Below are positions 1 to 8,568 of a DNA stretch of 19,658 bases, one piece after another. Under the pieces are notes generated by a model. It saw nothing but the letters and a program-made list of their open reading frames with translations. It searched no databases and was not told where the DNA came from. The stretch covers positions 1-19,658 of the forward strand of contig CAYVOX010000050.1 of NCBI GenBank assembly GCA_964453035.1, in the 5' to 3' direction. The stretch is from CAYVOX01 sp964453035 (GTDB lineage: Bacteria; Chloroflexota; Anaerolineae; Anaerolineales; Anaerolineaceae). The stretch's first letter is position 1. The number at the start of each line of letters is the position of its first letter. Position numbers and translations under genes: made by a program.

Positions 1-2388
1 ATGATAATAATCTCCATTCAAAACGCTAATGTAAGATTCCATGACCCCCTTGAAATAGTCCGCCCAATACTTATGCCAACTTGTCTTACTGGCGGCTTCC
101 AAACCTCCGAACTTATTTTCAATCATCTCGCGGTTAATAGTAAAGAGTTCTAATTTCTCAATGAATGCCGTGAGCGCAGATGAAAACCGGTCATCTTCAG
201 GATTATTTTGATTGCCAGCATTGTCCAATCCGACAAACAACCAGGGATAATATTCCACATTCACTTTTAAAGCCCGGCAGGCACCCAGGATTTTATCCGA
301 TGGACCAAAAGCTTTTACCCTATCCAACTCATTATCCAGCGAGTAACCTGCCCTGCCAGCATGTGGCTGAGCAGCCTTGACCATCGTTAACCAGTAATTA
401 TTCACGGCGACCAGCATCTTGTAGTTTTTTTCAATCCAATCAAGGCTGACTATCTTTCGAGCTTTATCCTGGGCAGCCAAGGATTCAAAGGTCCAATCCC
501 TGAAGTAAAGCAGCCATTCGCGGGAATCTTCCCGGCCGGGTGGGTTGAAGTGCCTCTCATACTCATAAGCCCACTGCAAATCGCCGCCCTCTCCAAGCCG
601 GTCATTGAGAAAATGATTAAACGGGTCCAGAATGATGGCCTGATTGATGCTGGTGGTGTAAGATGAGAATCGCCCGTGATTCAGGTCATTTTCTGTTTTA
701 CTCAGGCTATCCACAATATTGCTCACCAACTGCCAGGCCTGCTTCAGCAACCTGGTGTAATCCTCCCTGTTGGAAGGATTTGGGAGCGCAATGCGGTCTT
801 TCTCCAGGCGCTCCAGTTGGCTCACCGTCGTGTCGATGTCGGTTTCCAGAGCCTTGTAATACCCCAACAATTGGGTCAGATTGGCCTTTCCGGTGTTGAG
901 GGGATAATTCTGAAGCAGCGAGCCCAGGGATTGTTGAATCTCATCAAGCTTTTTCTTCTGTTTGCCAAAATCTGCACCCCTCTTGAGACTTTTTTCTTCG
1001 AGGCTTGCTGAGCGAGTCTCTTCCGATTCTTCCCCCATCAGGCGGTAAGCACGCGCCAGCAAAAGCATGTAGAAGGACACATCCGCATCCTTTTCCAGGC
1101 TGTGAAAGCGCACCATGCGGTCCAATAACGCCAATTCTGGCGCATTGGTTTTAAACACATCTGGTTTCAGGGCGCTCATCACCTTATCAATTTCAGGAGA
1201 TGGGCTCAATAAATAATGGGTTGCTTTTTGCACTTTTTCCCGCAGCATGGGGAATTCACGCGCGGTGGAGATGCTGGCTTCAAGGATTTTGCGGGTCGGT
1301 TCGTCTTTAAGCCCACCCAAAAGCTGCTGCCCCCTCTCCCACTCATCAACTGAAATATGGGCAAGGATTTCATCCAGCAGCTGCCGGCTGGCAAAGATCT
1401 CTTTACGTTGCTTCATTTCATCGGATAGTTTGATGGTTTCGATTTCGGTTGGATCATGTTCAAGCAATCGGGCCAGGCGTAACGCCGCCTCGTCAAACGC
1501 CTGCAGGGAGGGAACCGCCACAATCTGCCTGATTCTCTCAAGCTCATCTTTAATTTCCTTATCGAATTCAAACACATAGGTTCCAAAGGCATCAAGCAGC
1601 TTTCCGGCATCCTTATAACGGCTGGCTTTGAGGGGGTGAAGCGCCTTTTGCAAAATAGCCTGCAGCTTATACGGAACAATTTCCGGAAAATCAATCGCCC
1701 AGACCGTTTTTCCAGATTGCAACCAGTTGGATTCAGACTGGGACTGTTTGAAACTCTCGCCAGTAAACAGCTTGTAAATCAATTCACCGCATTGGAAAAC
1801 ATCATCGCTCGGTTCTTTCTGTGAACCATCTCCCACAAAAGCCGCATTCCCCCAGTCAATGACTTTAAGTTCAAGCGCTCCATACGAACCGTGGGAAAAA
1901 GAGACAAATAAATGATCGATCTTAACGTCGTTGTAAATCACATCATGGCGGTGGGCAACCGCCAACAGATCCAGAAATTTAGTCACCACCCTGACAATCA
2001 CACCTTCAGGCAGGCTTTTGCCTTGCATTTGATACTGCGAAATTAGGGTTTCCAGGTTCATGCCTCTGGCGCGTTCAATCACAAGGTAAATATACTTGAG
2101 CCCGCGGTCTACTGCTTCACCATCATCCAGCAGCCTGCACACGCACCGGTGATCGCGGATTCCCGGCGTTGTTAATGCCTTTTTCTCTCGAACCAGGTCA
2201 GCGTTGGACATAATCAGCATATCTGGATTGGTCAAACCGGGGCGTTTAATCACCACATCGCCATAGGTTGCGCAAGTGGCCATTAACGTCTCGCCGGTCT
2301 TTGAACCGATATTGATTTTGTTGTAGCTGTAAACTTCTTTAGGCGTTCTGAAGTAGCCGGTAGGTGGATTCGAAGATGAATTTGTCAT
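1..2388 (-). CDS. Atypical protein kinase-like protein with long helical C-terminal region (partial, 3' end beyond window)
   Basis: An uninterrupted frame of 796 codons runs from an ATG at 2388 to base 1 with no stop, so the C-terminus lies outside the window. The upstream sequence holds GAGGTGAT about 10 nt before the ATG. Residues ~20-270 look like a kinase fold: a VVIK lysine at K48, and a catalytic loop of YNDVKIDHLF in which the aspartate (D154) and lysine (K156) remain but the usual metal-binding Asn is His (H159). DFG is replaced by DWG (178-180). A DVFQCGELIYKLFTG segment follows almost at once, so the activation segment is very short and has no APE motif. Residues ~275-796 are charged and mostly helical, with a possible coiled coil near 460-500 and no membrane segment. 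It is the last visible gene of the three-kinase operon. Whether it is catalytic is uncertain. I recognise the fold but not a named family. Confidence 0.8.
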   Translation of the reverse strand, partial: MTNSSSNPPTGYFRTPKEVYSYNKINIGSKTGETLMATCATYGDVVIKRPGLTNPDMLIMSNADLVREKKALTTPGIRDHRCVCRLLDDGEAVDRGLKYIYLVIERARGMNLETLISQYQMQGKSLPEGVIVRVVTKFLDLLAVAHRHDVIYNDVKIDHLFVSFSHGSYGALELKVIDWGNAAFVGDGSQKEPSDDVFQCGELIYKLFTGESFKQSQSESNWLQSGKTVWAIDFPEIVPYKLQAILQKALHPLKASRYKDAGKLLDAFGTYVFEFDKEIKDELERIRQIVAVPSLQAFDEAALRLARLLEHDPTEIETIKLSDEMKQRKEIFASRQLLDEILAHISVDEWERGQQLLGGLKDEPTRKILEASISTAREFPMLREKVQKATHYLLSPSPEIDKVMSALKPDVFKTNAPELALLDRMVRFHSLEKDADVSFYMLLLARAYRLMGEESEETRSASLEEKSLKRGADFGKQKKKLDEIQQSLGSLLQNYPLNTGKANLTQLLGYYKALETDIDTTVSQLERLEKDRIALPNPSNREDYTRLLKQAWQLVSNIVDSLSKTENDLNHGRFSSYTTSINQAIILDPFNHFLNDRLGEGGDLQWAYEYERHFNPPGREDSREWLLYFRDWTFESLAAQDKARKIVSLDWIEKNYKMLVAVNNYWLTMVKAAQPHAGRAGYSLDNELDRVKAFGPSDKILGACRALKVNVEYYPWLFVGLDNAGNQNNPEDDRFSSALTAFIEKLELFTINREMIENKFGGLEAASKTSWHKYWADYFKGVMESYISVLNGDYYH

Positions 2389-2407
2389 AGGGTTATCACC
2401 TCATTAT

Positions 2408-5044
2408 TTAGAGCAACTCGCTGGCGCCTTCCGACGTGGCGAACCACAAACGCTCGTCCGCCGCAGAATAATAAATTGAGAAAACAGTCTCCCCTGCCAG
2501 GCCGTCGCGGGGCGAATAATTGACAACATTTCCAGTGGGGAACAAACAAAACACGCCTTTATCGGTTCCCAACCAAACATTTCGATTTTTATCCACGGTC
2601 ACGCACAGAGATCTTGTTCCCTTCAATTCGGCAACATTAACCCGCTGGATGGCGCCATCCGATTCAATTCTAAAAGCGCCCTGGTCCGATGCAATCCAGG
2701 CTGAAAAACCATCTGCTTCCCTGCGGAAGGCAATTCCATTAATGGCTCTGGTACCCAGCGCGGTATCTCCGGCAATGTGGCGCCAACTGGCTCCATCCCA
2801 GATGGATATTCGGCCGCTGGGCCGCGCACACCACAAATTGCCAACCGGGTCTTCAGCAATAAACCGCACGCCCTCATCAACTTCTCCATCTAAAGGAAAA
2901 CGCTGCCAGCGGTCATTCCAATAAGCAAGACCGTGATCTGTAGCAGCCCAGATGCGATTATTTGAGGAAACGAGCATCGAATTAATCGAATTGCCCGGCA
3001 ACCCACCGGGTTCCATCCTGAATTCACGAATCTTCTGATGATTTTTGAAAACAGAAATTCCTCCGTTGGCGGTGCCTACCCACACGTTGCCCAAGAAATC
3101 TTCGATGATCGCTGTGATGGGTCCAATGACACCCTGACCGGAAGAATAAGAGACCCAGCTTTTTCGCGAATCTTGATGGTAGATGCTCAATCCTGAGTCC
3201 AATCCAAACCAGATCGCGCCGGTTGTGTCAGGATAGATAACATGAACCTGGTTATCTAGCAGCCCATACTCAGCTTCTGGGGGATAAATCTTCCCGTTTT
3301 CAAACGTAAATATGCCCCTTTGTGTACCCAACCAGGTGATATTGTAAGGGCCGGAACACACTGACTCAATCCGTTTATCCCCTTTTAAAGCAGCCGTATG
3401 GATTACTTTATCATGGTTTATCTCCACCAGGCCTTCAGCCGTCGCAACATACAGGTTCCCATCCGAGGTGACGCTGATATCAAGGCATTGATTCGAGGGT
3501 AGTCCATCGGCTCTGGAGTAGTGTCTCCATTCCTGGTATGCATATCTGAACAGACCAGCATGCGTGGCAATCCAGGTGGCACGGCTCTGGTCAAAAGCGA
3601 TTGCATTGACCTTGGACCCGGCGGTTTTATCGTTGGGAAGGGGTTCCCATGCTTCGCCGCTCAACTTAAACAAACCTTTTGTGGTTCCCGCAAAAATTTC
3701 CTGGTTGGGGCTGACGGATAGACAGGTCACTTTTTCGAGAGGGTAGCGCTTAGGTTCAAATAGAGATCTATCGTTACTCTGTCCTTCAAGACGATAAACC
3801 CCTTCTTCAGTGGCACACCAGATAAAACCTCGATGGTCAACAACAACAGCGCTTGCGTTTAATCGCTTCCCGCTAACATTGATTCGATTCCAGTGATTTT
3901 GATAGGGCGACAGATCAATGAAGCTCACCCCTTTATCCGTTGCTGCCCAAATCCTTCCATTAGGTTCAATGTAGAGATCCTTGACGTTATTACTCGGTAA
4001 TCCATCCGAGGTTGTGAATTTCCAATTTCGCTTTCGCTCACGAGAAACATCCAGGCCTAAGACTCCGCCAGAAGTTGCCGACCACACAAAGCCCCGCGAA
4101 AATAAAAGCCTGCGAACCTGTCGGACGCTGGTGTAATTGAGCCATAACTTCTGGTGTTCAGACAGGCCAGTCTCCAGAGAGAATGATCTGGGAAGGTTTA
4201 TCTCCCCTCGGTTCAGACCCTCCAGTGCCCGATAAAATTCTCCGGCGCTCCGATACCTTTGCAAGGGTAATTTGTTGAGAGCATTGCTCAGGATCACCTG
4301 CAACTTGGGTGGAACACCCGCTCGCCATGCAGAAGGAAGGCGCGCGCCTCGCACAACATGCAGGTAATAAGCCTGGTTTTCATGGTCGATATTAAACAAA
4401 GGCTGACCGGTTAACAATTCGTAGGTCAGGCATGCCAGGGCATAGATATCCGTTGCGGGACTTGCCCTTTCCTGCCGGAGCGTTTCAGGAGCCATGTAAG
4501 AAGGCGTGCCGTGAATTTCAACGGATAGCGTAATCGGCTCCATGCTTTCAACCAGCGCAATTCCAAAATCGATGATTATTACATTGTCACTGGAATCAAT
4601 CAGGATATTATTCGGGCTTAGATCACGATGAATGATGCCCTTGCTGTGCAAGTAATCGAGTGCTTCAGCCAGGGAGCGAACAATTCCAAGCACGCGTTTC
4701 CAATTGAAGGGTTCCTGAGACTGTAGAATGCCGGAAAGGAGGTTCGAAAGCGTCTTTCCTTGCGCTAATGGCATAAGAATATACGCTCGCCCATCGTGCT
4801 CCCCAAACTCGATGGTCTTAATGAGCCCGGGATGGTCAAGCTGTTGGGTAATCATCGCCTCGCGCCGCATCCGTTCAATCTGTTGTTGTCCGGAAAATGT
4901 TCCCGCCTGTTCTCTTAGAATTTTCAGGGCGAGGGGGCGCGCCTCAGGATCCTGAGAATCGATAACCTCAAATACATCGGTGAATCTCCCCCCGCCGATT
5001 TTCTTCAGGATTATGAACCTACTGAATTGCCCAACTTCTTCCAT
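2408..5044 (-). CDS. Soluble Ser/Thr protein kinase fused to 14 Reg_prop beta-propeller repeats
   Basis: This 878-residue protein begins with a complete Hanks-type kinase domain (~8-275). Visible motifs are the glycine loop IGGGRFTDVF, the ATP lysine K41 in LALK, the alpha-C glutamate E62, HRDLSPNN (catalytic D141), DFG (159-161) and MAPE (184-187), so it should be active. The catalytic-loop Lys is Ser (S143), a change seen in other bacterial kinases. From ~310 to the end I count 14 repeats of the pattern xxWxATxxGxxxxD, typical of the Reg_prop repeat of two-component sensors. Fourteen repeats fit two seven-bladed propellers. No signal peptide or membrane helix separates kinase from propellers, so both should be cytosolic, unlike classical Reg_prop sensors. 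The ATG has AAGGGG about 8 nt upstream and starts 21 bp after the preceding gene. The likely role is a kinase whose propellers bind a ligand or partner protein. The ligand cannot be read from the sequence. Confidence 0.9.
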   Translation of the reverse strand: MEEVGQFSRFIILKKIGGGRFTDVFEVIDSQDPEARPLALKILREQAGTFSGQQQIERMRREAMITQQLDHPGLIKTIEFGEHDGRAYILMPLAQGKTLSNLLSGILQSQEPFNWKRVLGIVRSLAEALDYLHSKGIIHRDLSPNNILIDSSDNVIIIDFGIALVESMEPITLSVEIHGTPSYMAPETLRQERASPATDIYALACLTYELLTGQPLFNIDHENQAYYLHVVRGARLPSAWRAGVPPKLQVILSNALNKLPLQRYRSAGEFYRALEGLNRGEINLPRSFSLETGLSEHQKLWLNYTSVRQVRRLLFSRGFVWSATSGGVLGLDVSRERKRNWKFTTSDGLPSNNVKDLYIEPNGRIWAATDKGVSFIDLSPYQNHWNRINVSGKRLNASAVVVDHRGFIWCATEEGVYRLEGQSNDRSLFEPKRYPLEKVTCLSVSPNQEIFAGTTKGLFKLSGEAWEPLPNDKTAGSKVNAIAFDQSRATWIATHAGLFRYAYQEWRHYSRADGLPSNQCLDISVTSDGNLYVATAEGLVEINHDKVIHTAALKGDKRIESVCSGPYNITWLGTQRGIFTFENGKIYPPEAEYGLLDNQVHVIYPDTTGAIWFGLDSGLSIYHQDSRKSWVSYSSGQGVIGPITAIIEDFLGNVWVGTANGGISVFKNHQKIREFRMEPGGLPGNSINSMLVSSNNRIWAATDHGLAYWNDRWQRFPLDGEVDEGVRFIAEDPVGNLWCARPSGRISIWDGASWRHIAGDTALGTRAINGIAFRREADGFSAWIASDQGAFRIESDGAIQRVNVAELKGTRSLCVTVDKNRNVWLGTDKGVFCLFPTGNVVNYSPRDGLAGETVFSIYYSAADERLWFATSEGASELL

Positions 5045-5065
5045 AAATTACCCCTTGACGAAGTT

Positions 5066-7144
5066 CTAGACTGATGGAATAAAGTAAGTCATCATCCAAA
5101 TAGCTGAAAGTACCAGTAATACAGCGACAATAATGCCAGCTATGCGTAGAATTTTTGCGGTGGACGCTTCACTCTTTGCTCTACGGGTGAATTTGAGAAA
5201 TTCGGCTTCAACGGCAGTTCCCGGTTGAATAAAAGGCTCAATCAGCTTCAGCCATTGGTTAGCCAGATCATGACGCCGCGATGTCAGGGCATCGTTGACC
5301 CAGCCAAACATAATCTCCAGGAGAAGATCGCGGGATCTTTGATAAAGAGGGTCTTCCTGGTAATCCCGTAACGAAATCAGCATCAACCGCCCCTCAAGCA
5401 CTTCCTGTTGAACATTTGAATGAATGAGATGATAGGCGTTCTGGAGATTCTCGTAGGCAATTTCAGCATTTTTCAGTTGCGCGGTGGCTTTCTGAAGCGT
5501 GTGTTCCATTTCACTGCTTGGCAGCCTTAACTTAACGCTCTTTTCCATCTCCGCAATCGCAATTTGGAGGGAAGACACCTGGTGATATAAAGAATGGTTC
5601 ACCTGGGTGTTAGCAACCAGTCGGTTAGCTGAATTAAGAATGGTTTCGCACACTGACTCCAGGAAGCGATCCAGTTGGGAAATGGATGCTTGAAGCCGCT
5701 CAGTTTCAATCGGAATGAGCGTTTTCATCAAATTCTTACGGATTGTGTTGACAACTTCAACAAGCTGGTTGAAGTCAAGAATGGCATTATTTTCGAGAAG
5801 CGCTAATTGATTTTCTGATTCAAGCGCATTTTGAAGGCTCTCCAGCCATTCTTTTCTGAGATACTCTGGAAAATGCGCGGAAAGGCGAGCTAAAGCCGTC
5901 AGGGCTTCCTCAAAGCGGCCTGCATTCACAATTTTTAAAATAGCTTCCTGTTCATTGCGAACCACTGCCTCAGTTTCCAGATCATTAAGCGCAATCTCCA
6001 ATTCCATCCAATCGGCAATACCTGCTTCCCTGGCTACCCGCCTGGCTTCTTCAAATTTTTCACGTGCCTGGTCAAAATCTCCCATGACCCGGTGAGCATC
6101 CCCCTGAATGCGCAACTGCCTTGCCAGGGCTGGTAACTTGCGATTCGGAATGCTTCCCACTTTTAGGGCGTGCTTTGCTTTTTTGAGATATTCATCCGCC
6201 AGGTGATGGTTCTGGTTGTGAGCAAGAATCCACTCAAAATTTTCGATTGCGTCAGGATATGAACCCTCCAGGAATAACCTGATGCCGTCCATCAAATACT
6301 CTTCGATTTCATCAGAGGACACTTTTTCACCAGCATGTGTAAATGCCTCTCTGCTGTCGAAATCAGAGTTATTCACGTCTGAAGGCTGATGATTTCGGTG
6401 GGCATCAATCCTTCCCTGCAATTCCAGAACCAACTTAATTAACGCTGAAGGATTTTGTGCCTCAACCAAAGCTTCGATTTGTGATTTATCCGGCCAGGAT
6501 AATTGATGCAATAAACCAGGGTGATTTGATTCACCCAGGAAATCACCCAGTCGCAATATCCCCTCATAATCCTTGGCGCATAGACTCGAATTGGTTAATA
6601 GTTCGCTGGAGATTGCAGCTTTACTCCAGTTGACCGCGGTCAACTTTCGATCATGCATATTGAGCAACAGGTGATCAGGGTCTAAACCGTTCCAGACGAT
6701 TCCATACCTGTGAATTGCCCTGATGAAACCAATTAATCCCCCCAAAACCCACAGAATCGCTTCTTCATCCAGGTTGTCGCCGGCTACTGCTCCCGAGAGT
6801 TTCGACAGGCTGGTTCCATCAATGAAATTGATAACAATGAAGTAATCTGAAGAGGCGGTATGATTGCTGCTATCTAACAGGCGGCAAGGTGAAATTTCTC
6901 CATCAAGATATTCGAGTTTGAATTCTCCCAGGTGCTGGAGAATCTCTCCTTCTTTTCTTATGGCTTCTTTTTGAAGAATGAATTCTCGAAAATTCTTACG
7001 GGCGTCAAGAGAGGGAGACTTGAGAACCGCCTGTAGCGATTCCGGGCGCTTTGCTCGAACCAAAAGAAGAACGCCATTTAAATTATTTCCGAGAGTGATA
7101 CCTGTTGATAACCAGACAGACCCCGATCCTTGAAATTCTTCCAT
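5066..7144 (-). CDS. Tail-anchored pseudokinase with TPR-like and helical segments
   Basis: This 692-residue protein is the first gene of the kinase operon. Residues ~15-240 resemble a degraded kinase domain. A lysine (K42, AVLK) sits at the ATP position, but the catalytic loop reads WNGLDPDHLLL, so HRD has become W-N-G (G153) and the loop Lys and Asn are Asp and His. The DFG position is NWS (172-174). Phosphotransfer is therefore very unlikely. Residues ~280-400 contain two TPR-like helix pairs (DGIRLFLEGSYPDAIENFEW and QGDAHRVMGDFDQAREKFEE). Residues ~400-650 are charged helices and probable coiled coil. The extreme C-terminus (~665-686) is one hydrophobic helix followed by about six residues, with no N-terminal signal, so the protein is probably tail-anchored facing the cytoplasm. 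It could act as a membrane scaffold that recruits or regulates the active kinase encoded next. That role is inferred from context. The Shine-Dalgarno is weak. Confidence 0.85.
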   Translation of the reverse strand: MEEFQGSGSVWLSTGITLGNNLNGVLLLVRAKRPESLQAVLKSPSLDARKNFREFILQKEAIRKEGEILQHLGEFKLEYLDGEISPCRLLDSSNHTASSDYFIVINFIDGTSLSKLSGAVAGDNLDEEAILWVLGGLIGFIRAIHRYGIVWNGLDPDHLLLNMHDRKLTAVNWSKAAISSELLTNSSLCAKDYEGILRLGDFLGESNHPGLLHQLSWPDKSQIEALVEAQNPSALIKLVLELQGRIDAHRNHQPSDVNNSDFDSREAFTHAGEKVSSDEIEEYLMDGIRLFLEGSYPDAIENFEWILAHNQNHHLADEYLKKAKHALKVGSIPNRKLPALARQLRIQGDAHRVMGDFDQAREKFEEARRVAREAGIADWMELEIALNDLETEAVVRNEQEAILKIVNAGRFEEALTALARLSAHFPEYLRKEWLESLQNALESENQLALLENNAILDFNQLVEVVNTIRKNLMKTLIPIETERLQASISQLDRFLESVCETILNSANRLVANTQVNHSLYHQVSSLQIAIAEMEKSVKLRLPSSEMEHTLQKATAQLKNAEIAYENLQNAYHLIHSNVQQEVLEGRLMLISLRDYQEDPLYQRSRDLLLEIMFGWVNDALTSRRHDLANQWLKLIEPFIQPGTAVEAEFLKFTRRAKSEASTAKILRIAGIIVAVLLVLSAIWMMTYFIPSV

Positions 7145-7202
7145 ATCGATGAATGCTCTCGTTAGGGATTCGCGCTAAACGCGCTTAAGAAATAATAAAT
7201 GG

Positions 7203-7231
7203 ATTATAGCATAACCATTAATATAGTTCTA
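7203..7231 (-). promoter_or_regulatory. Predicted promoter of the kinase operon (extended -10)
   Basis: On the minus strand a perfect TATAAT lies at 7208-7203, preceded by TG at the extended -10 position (TGCTATAAT). A weak -35-like TTAGAA lies 18 bp further upstream. The surrounding DNA is AT-rich. It points at the pseudokinase gene starting at 7144, leaving a leader of roughly 50 nt. Confidence 0.6.
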
Positions 7232-7304
7232 ATAAATGCCCCTTAAAAACCATTAGGCTATCAGAACTGTAAATCACGGGACCTCGTTGAACTTTGGCTA
7301 TTCC

Positions 7305-8567
7305 CTACCCCCTCCCCGTCAGCTCGCTCTTCTCGTAATGCCTGATTTCCTGCAAAAACGCCATGCCCACCGGCACGCTCTTTTGCAGGCAGTAGTAATC
7401 CCACACCGCGCCGGCCGGCAGTGACTTGACCTCCTCCTGCAGGGCCAGCCGGCTGGTAAAATCGCCATCGCGCTCAAACTGCTCCAGCAGCGTTCGTGGC
7501 TCCAGCAGGGCGTTAAGCAGCGCGCGCAGAGTATTCCTGGCGCCGATGGCCCAGGCAGCGATGCGGTTGATACTGGCATCGAAGTAATCCAACCCAATGT
7601 GAACCCGCTCCAGCGCCCCGGTGCGGATAATCTCCTGCGCAATGGCCGCCAGATCATCGCTGAAGGTGACCACATGGTCGCTATCCCAGCGCACGCCCCG
7701 GCTGACGTGCAGCAGAAGCTCATCCAGAAACAGCAGCAGGGCAGAAATTTTGTCAGAAATCGTTTCAGTGGGATGAAAATGCCCGCTATCCAGCGTCAGC
7801 AGCACCTTGCGGCTGACCGCATAGGCTGTGTAGAACTCCATCGACCCGGTGACGTAGCTTTCCGAGCCGATGCCGAACAATTTTGGTTCAACCGCATCCA
7901 GGTTGTGAGGGAGTTTCTCAGCAAAAACCTGGTCAAGTGCCTCTAACAGACGGCGGCGAGGGGAGAGACGGTCCGCGGGGGTATCTTTATATCCATCGGG
8001 AATCCAAAGGTTGGTGACCGCTTTTGTGCCCAATTCGCGCCCAAAGTAGTCACCAATTCTGCGGCTGGCAATGCAGTGCTCCACCCAGTACTGGCGAATG
8101 GCTGGGTCGTGGTGCGAGAGGGTGAAGCCCGCGTTGGCCAGCGGGTGTGAGAAACAGGTCGGGTTGAAATCCAGCCCGTGGTGATTGGCCCTGGCCCAAT
8201 CCACCCAGGCCGAAAAATGCCGCGGCTCGATGGCGTTGCGCTCCACCCCTTTTTTCGCCTCAAGGTAAATGGCGTGCAGGTTGAGGCGGTGCGAGCCGGG
8301 CAGCAGGCGGTAAACCACATCCAGGTCGCGGCGCAATTCAGCGGCGCTGCGGGCTTTGCCCGGGTAATTGCCGGTGGTGGCAATCCCGCCGGTCAGTTCC
8401 CCGCCCGGGTTTTCAAAACCGCTCACATCGTCCCCCTGCCAGCAGTGCAGCGAGATAGAAACCTTTTCCAACTGCCTCAGCGCGGCAGCGGTATCCACGC
8501 CCAGGGCGGCATAACGCTCAACAGCGCCAGCATAAGCCGATTGAATGTGAGAATCGCTTGGGTTCAT
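7305..8567 (-). CDS. rhaA: L-rhamnose isomerase
   Basis: RhaA converts L-rhamnose to L-rhamnulose in the cytoplasm. The sequence matches the family along its length: SLHCWQGDDVSGFENPGG and GGIATTGNYPGKAR near the N-terminus, then FGIGSESY, LDSGHFHPTETISDKISA, VRWDSDHVV and GLDYFDASINRIAAWAIG. These carry the Glu, Asp and His residues that bind the two metal ions in characterised RhaA. I place the start at ATG 8567 (420 aa, the usual size) because AGGAG lies about 12 nt upstream and the stop of rhaD ends 1 nt before it. The longer frame from 8624 would overlap rhaD by 56 nt and add a tail not typical of the family. It is the last gene of the rhaBDA operon. No clear terminator follows, and the kinase promoter is about 100 bp downstream. 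Confidence 0.96.
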   Translation of the reverse strand: MNPSDSHIQSAYAGAVERYAALGVDTAAALRQLEKVSISLHCWQGDDVSGFENPGGELTGGIATTGNYPGKARSAAELRRDLDVVYRLLPGSHRLNLHAIYLEAKKGVERNAIEPRHFSAWVDWARANHHGLDFNPTCFSHPLANAGFTLSHHDPAIRQYWVEHCIASRRIGDYFGRELGTKAVTNLWIPDGYKDTPADRLSPRRRLLEALDQVFAEKLPHNLDAVEPKLFGIGSESYVTGSMEFYTAYAVSRKVLLTLDSGHFHPTETISDKISALLLFLDELLLHVSRGVRWDSDHVVTFSDDLAAIAQEIIRTGALERVHIGLDYFDASINRIAAWAIGARNTLRALLNALLEPRTLLEQFERDGDFTSRLALQEEVKSLPAGAVWDYYCLQKSVPVGMAFLQEIRHYEKSELTGRG

Positions 8568-8568
8568 C

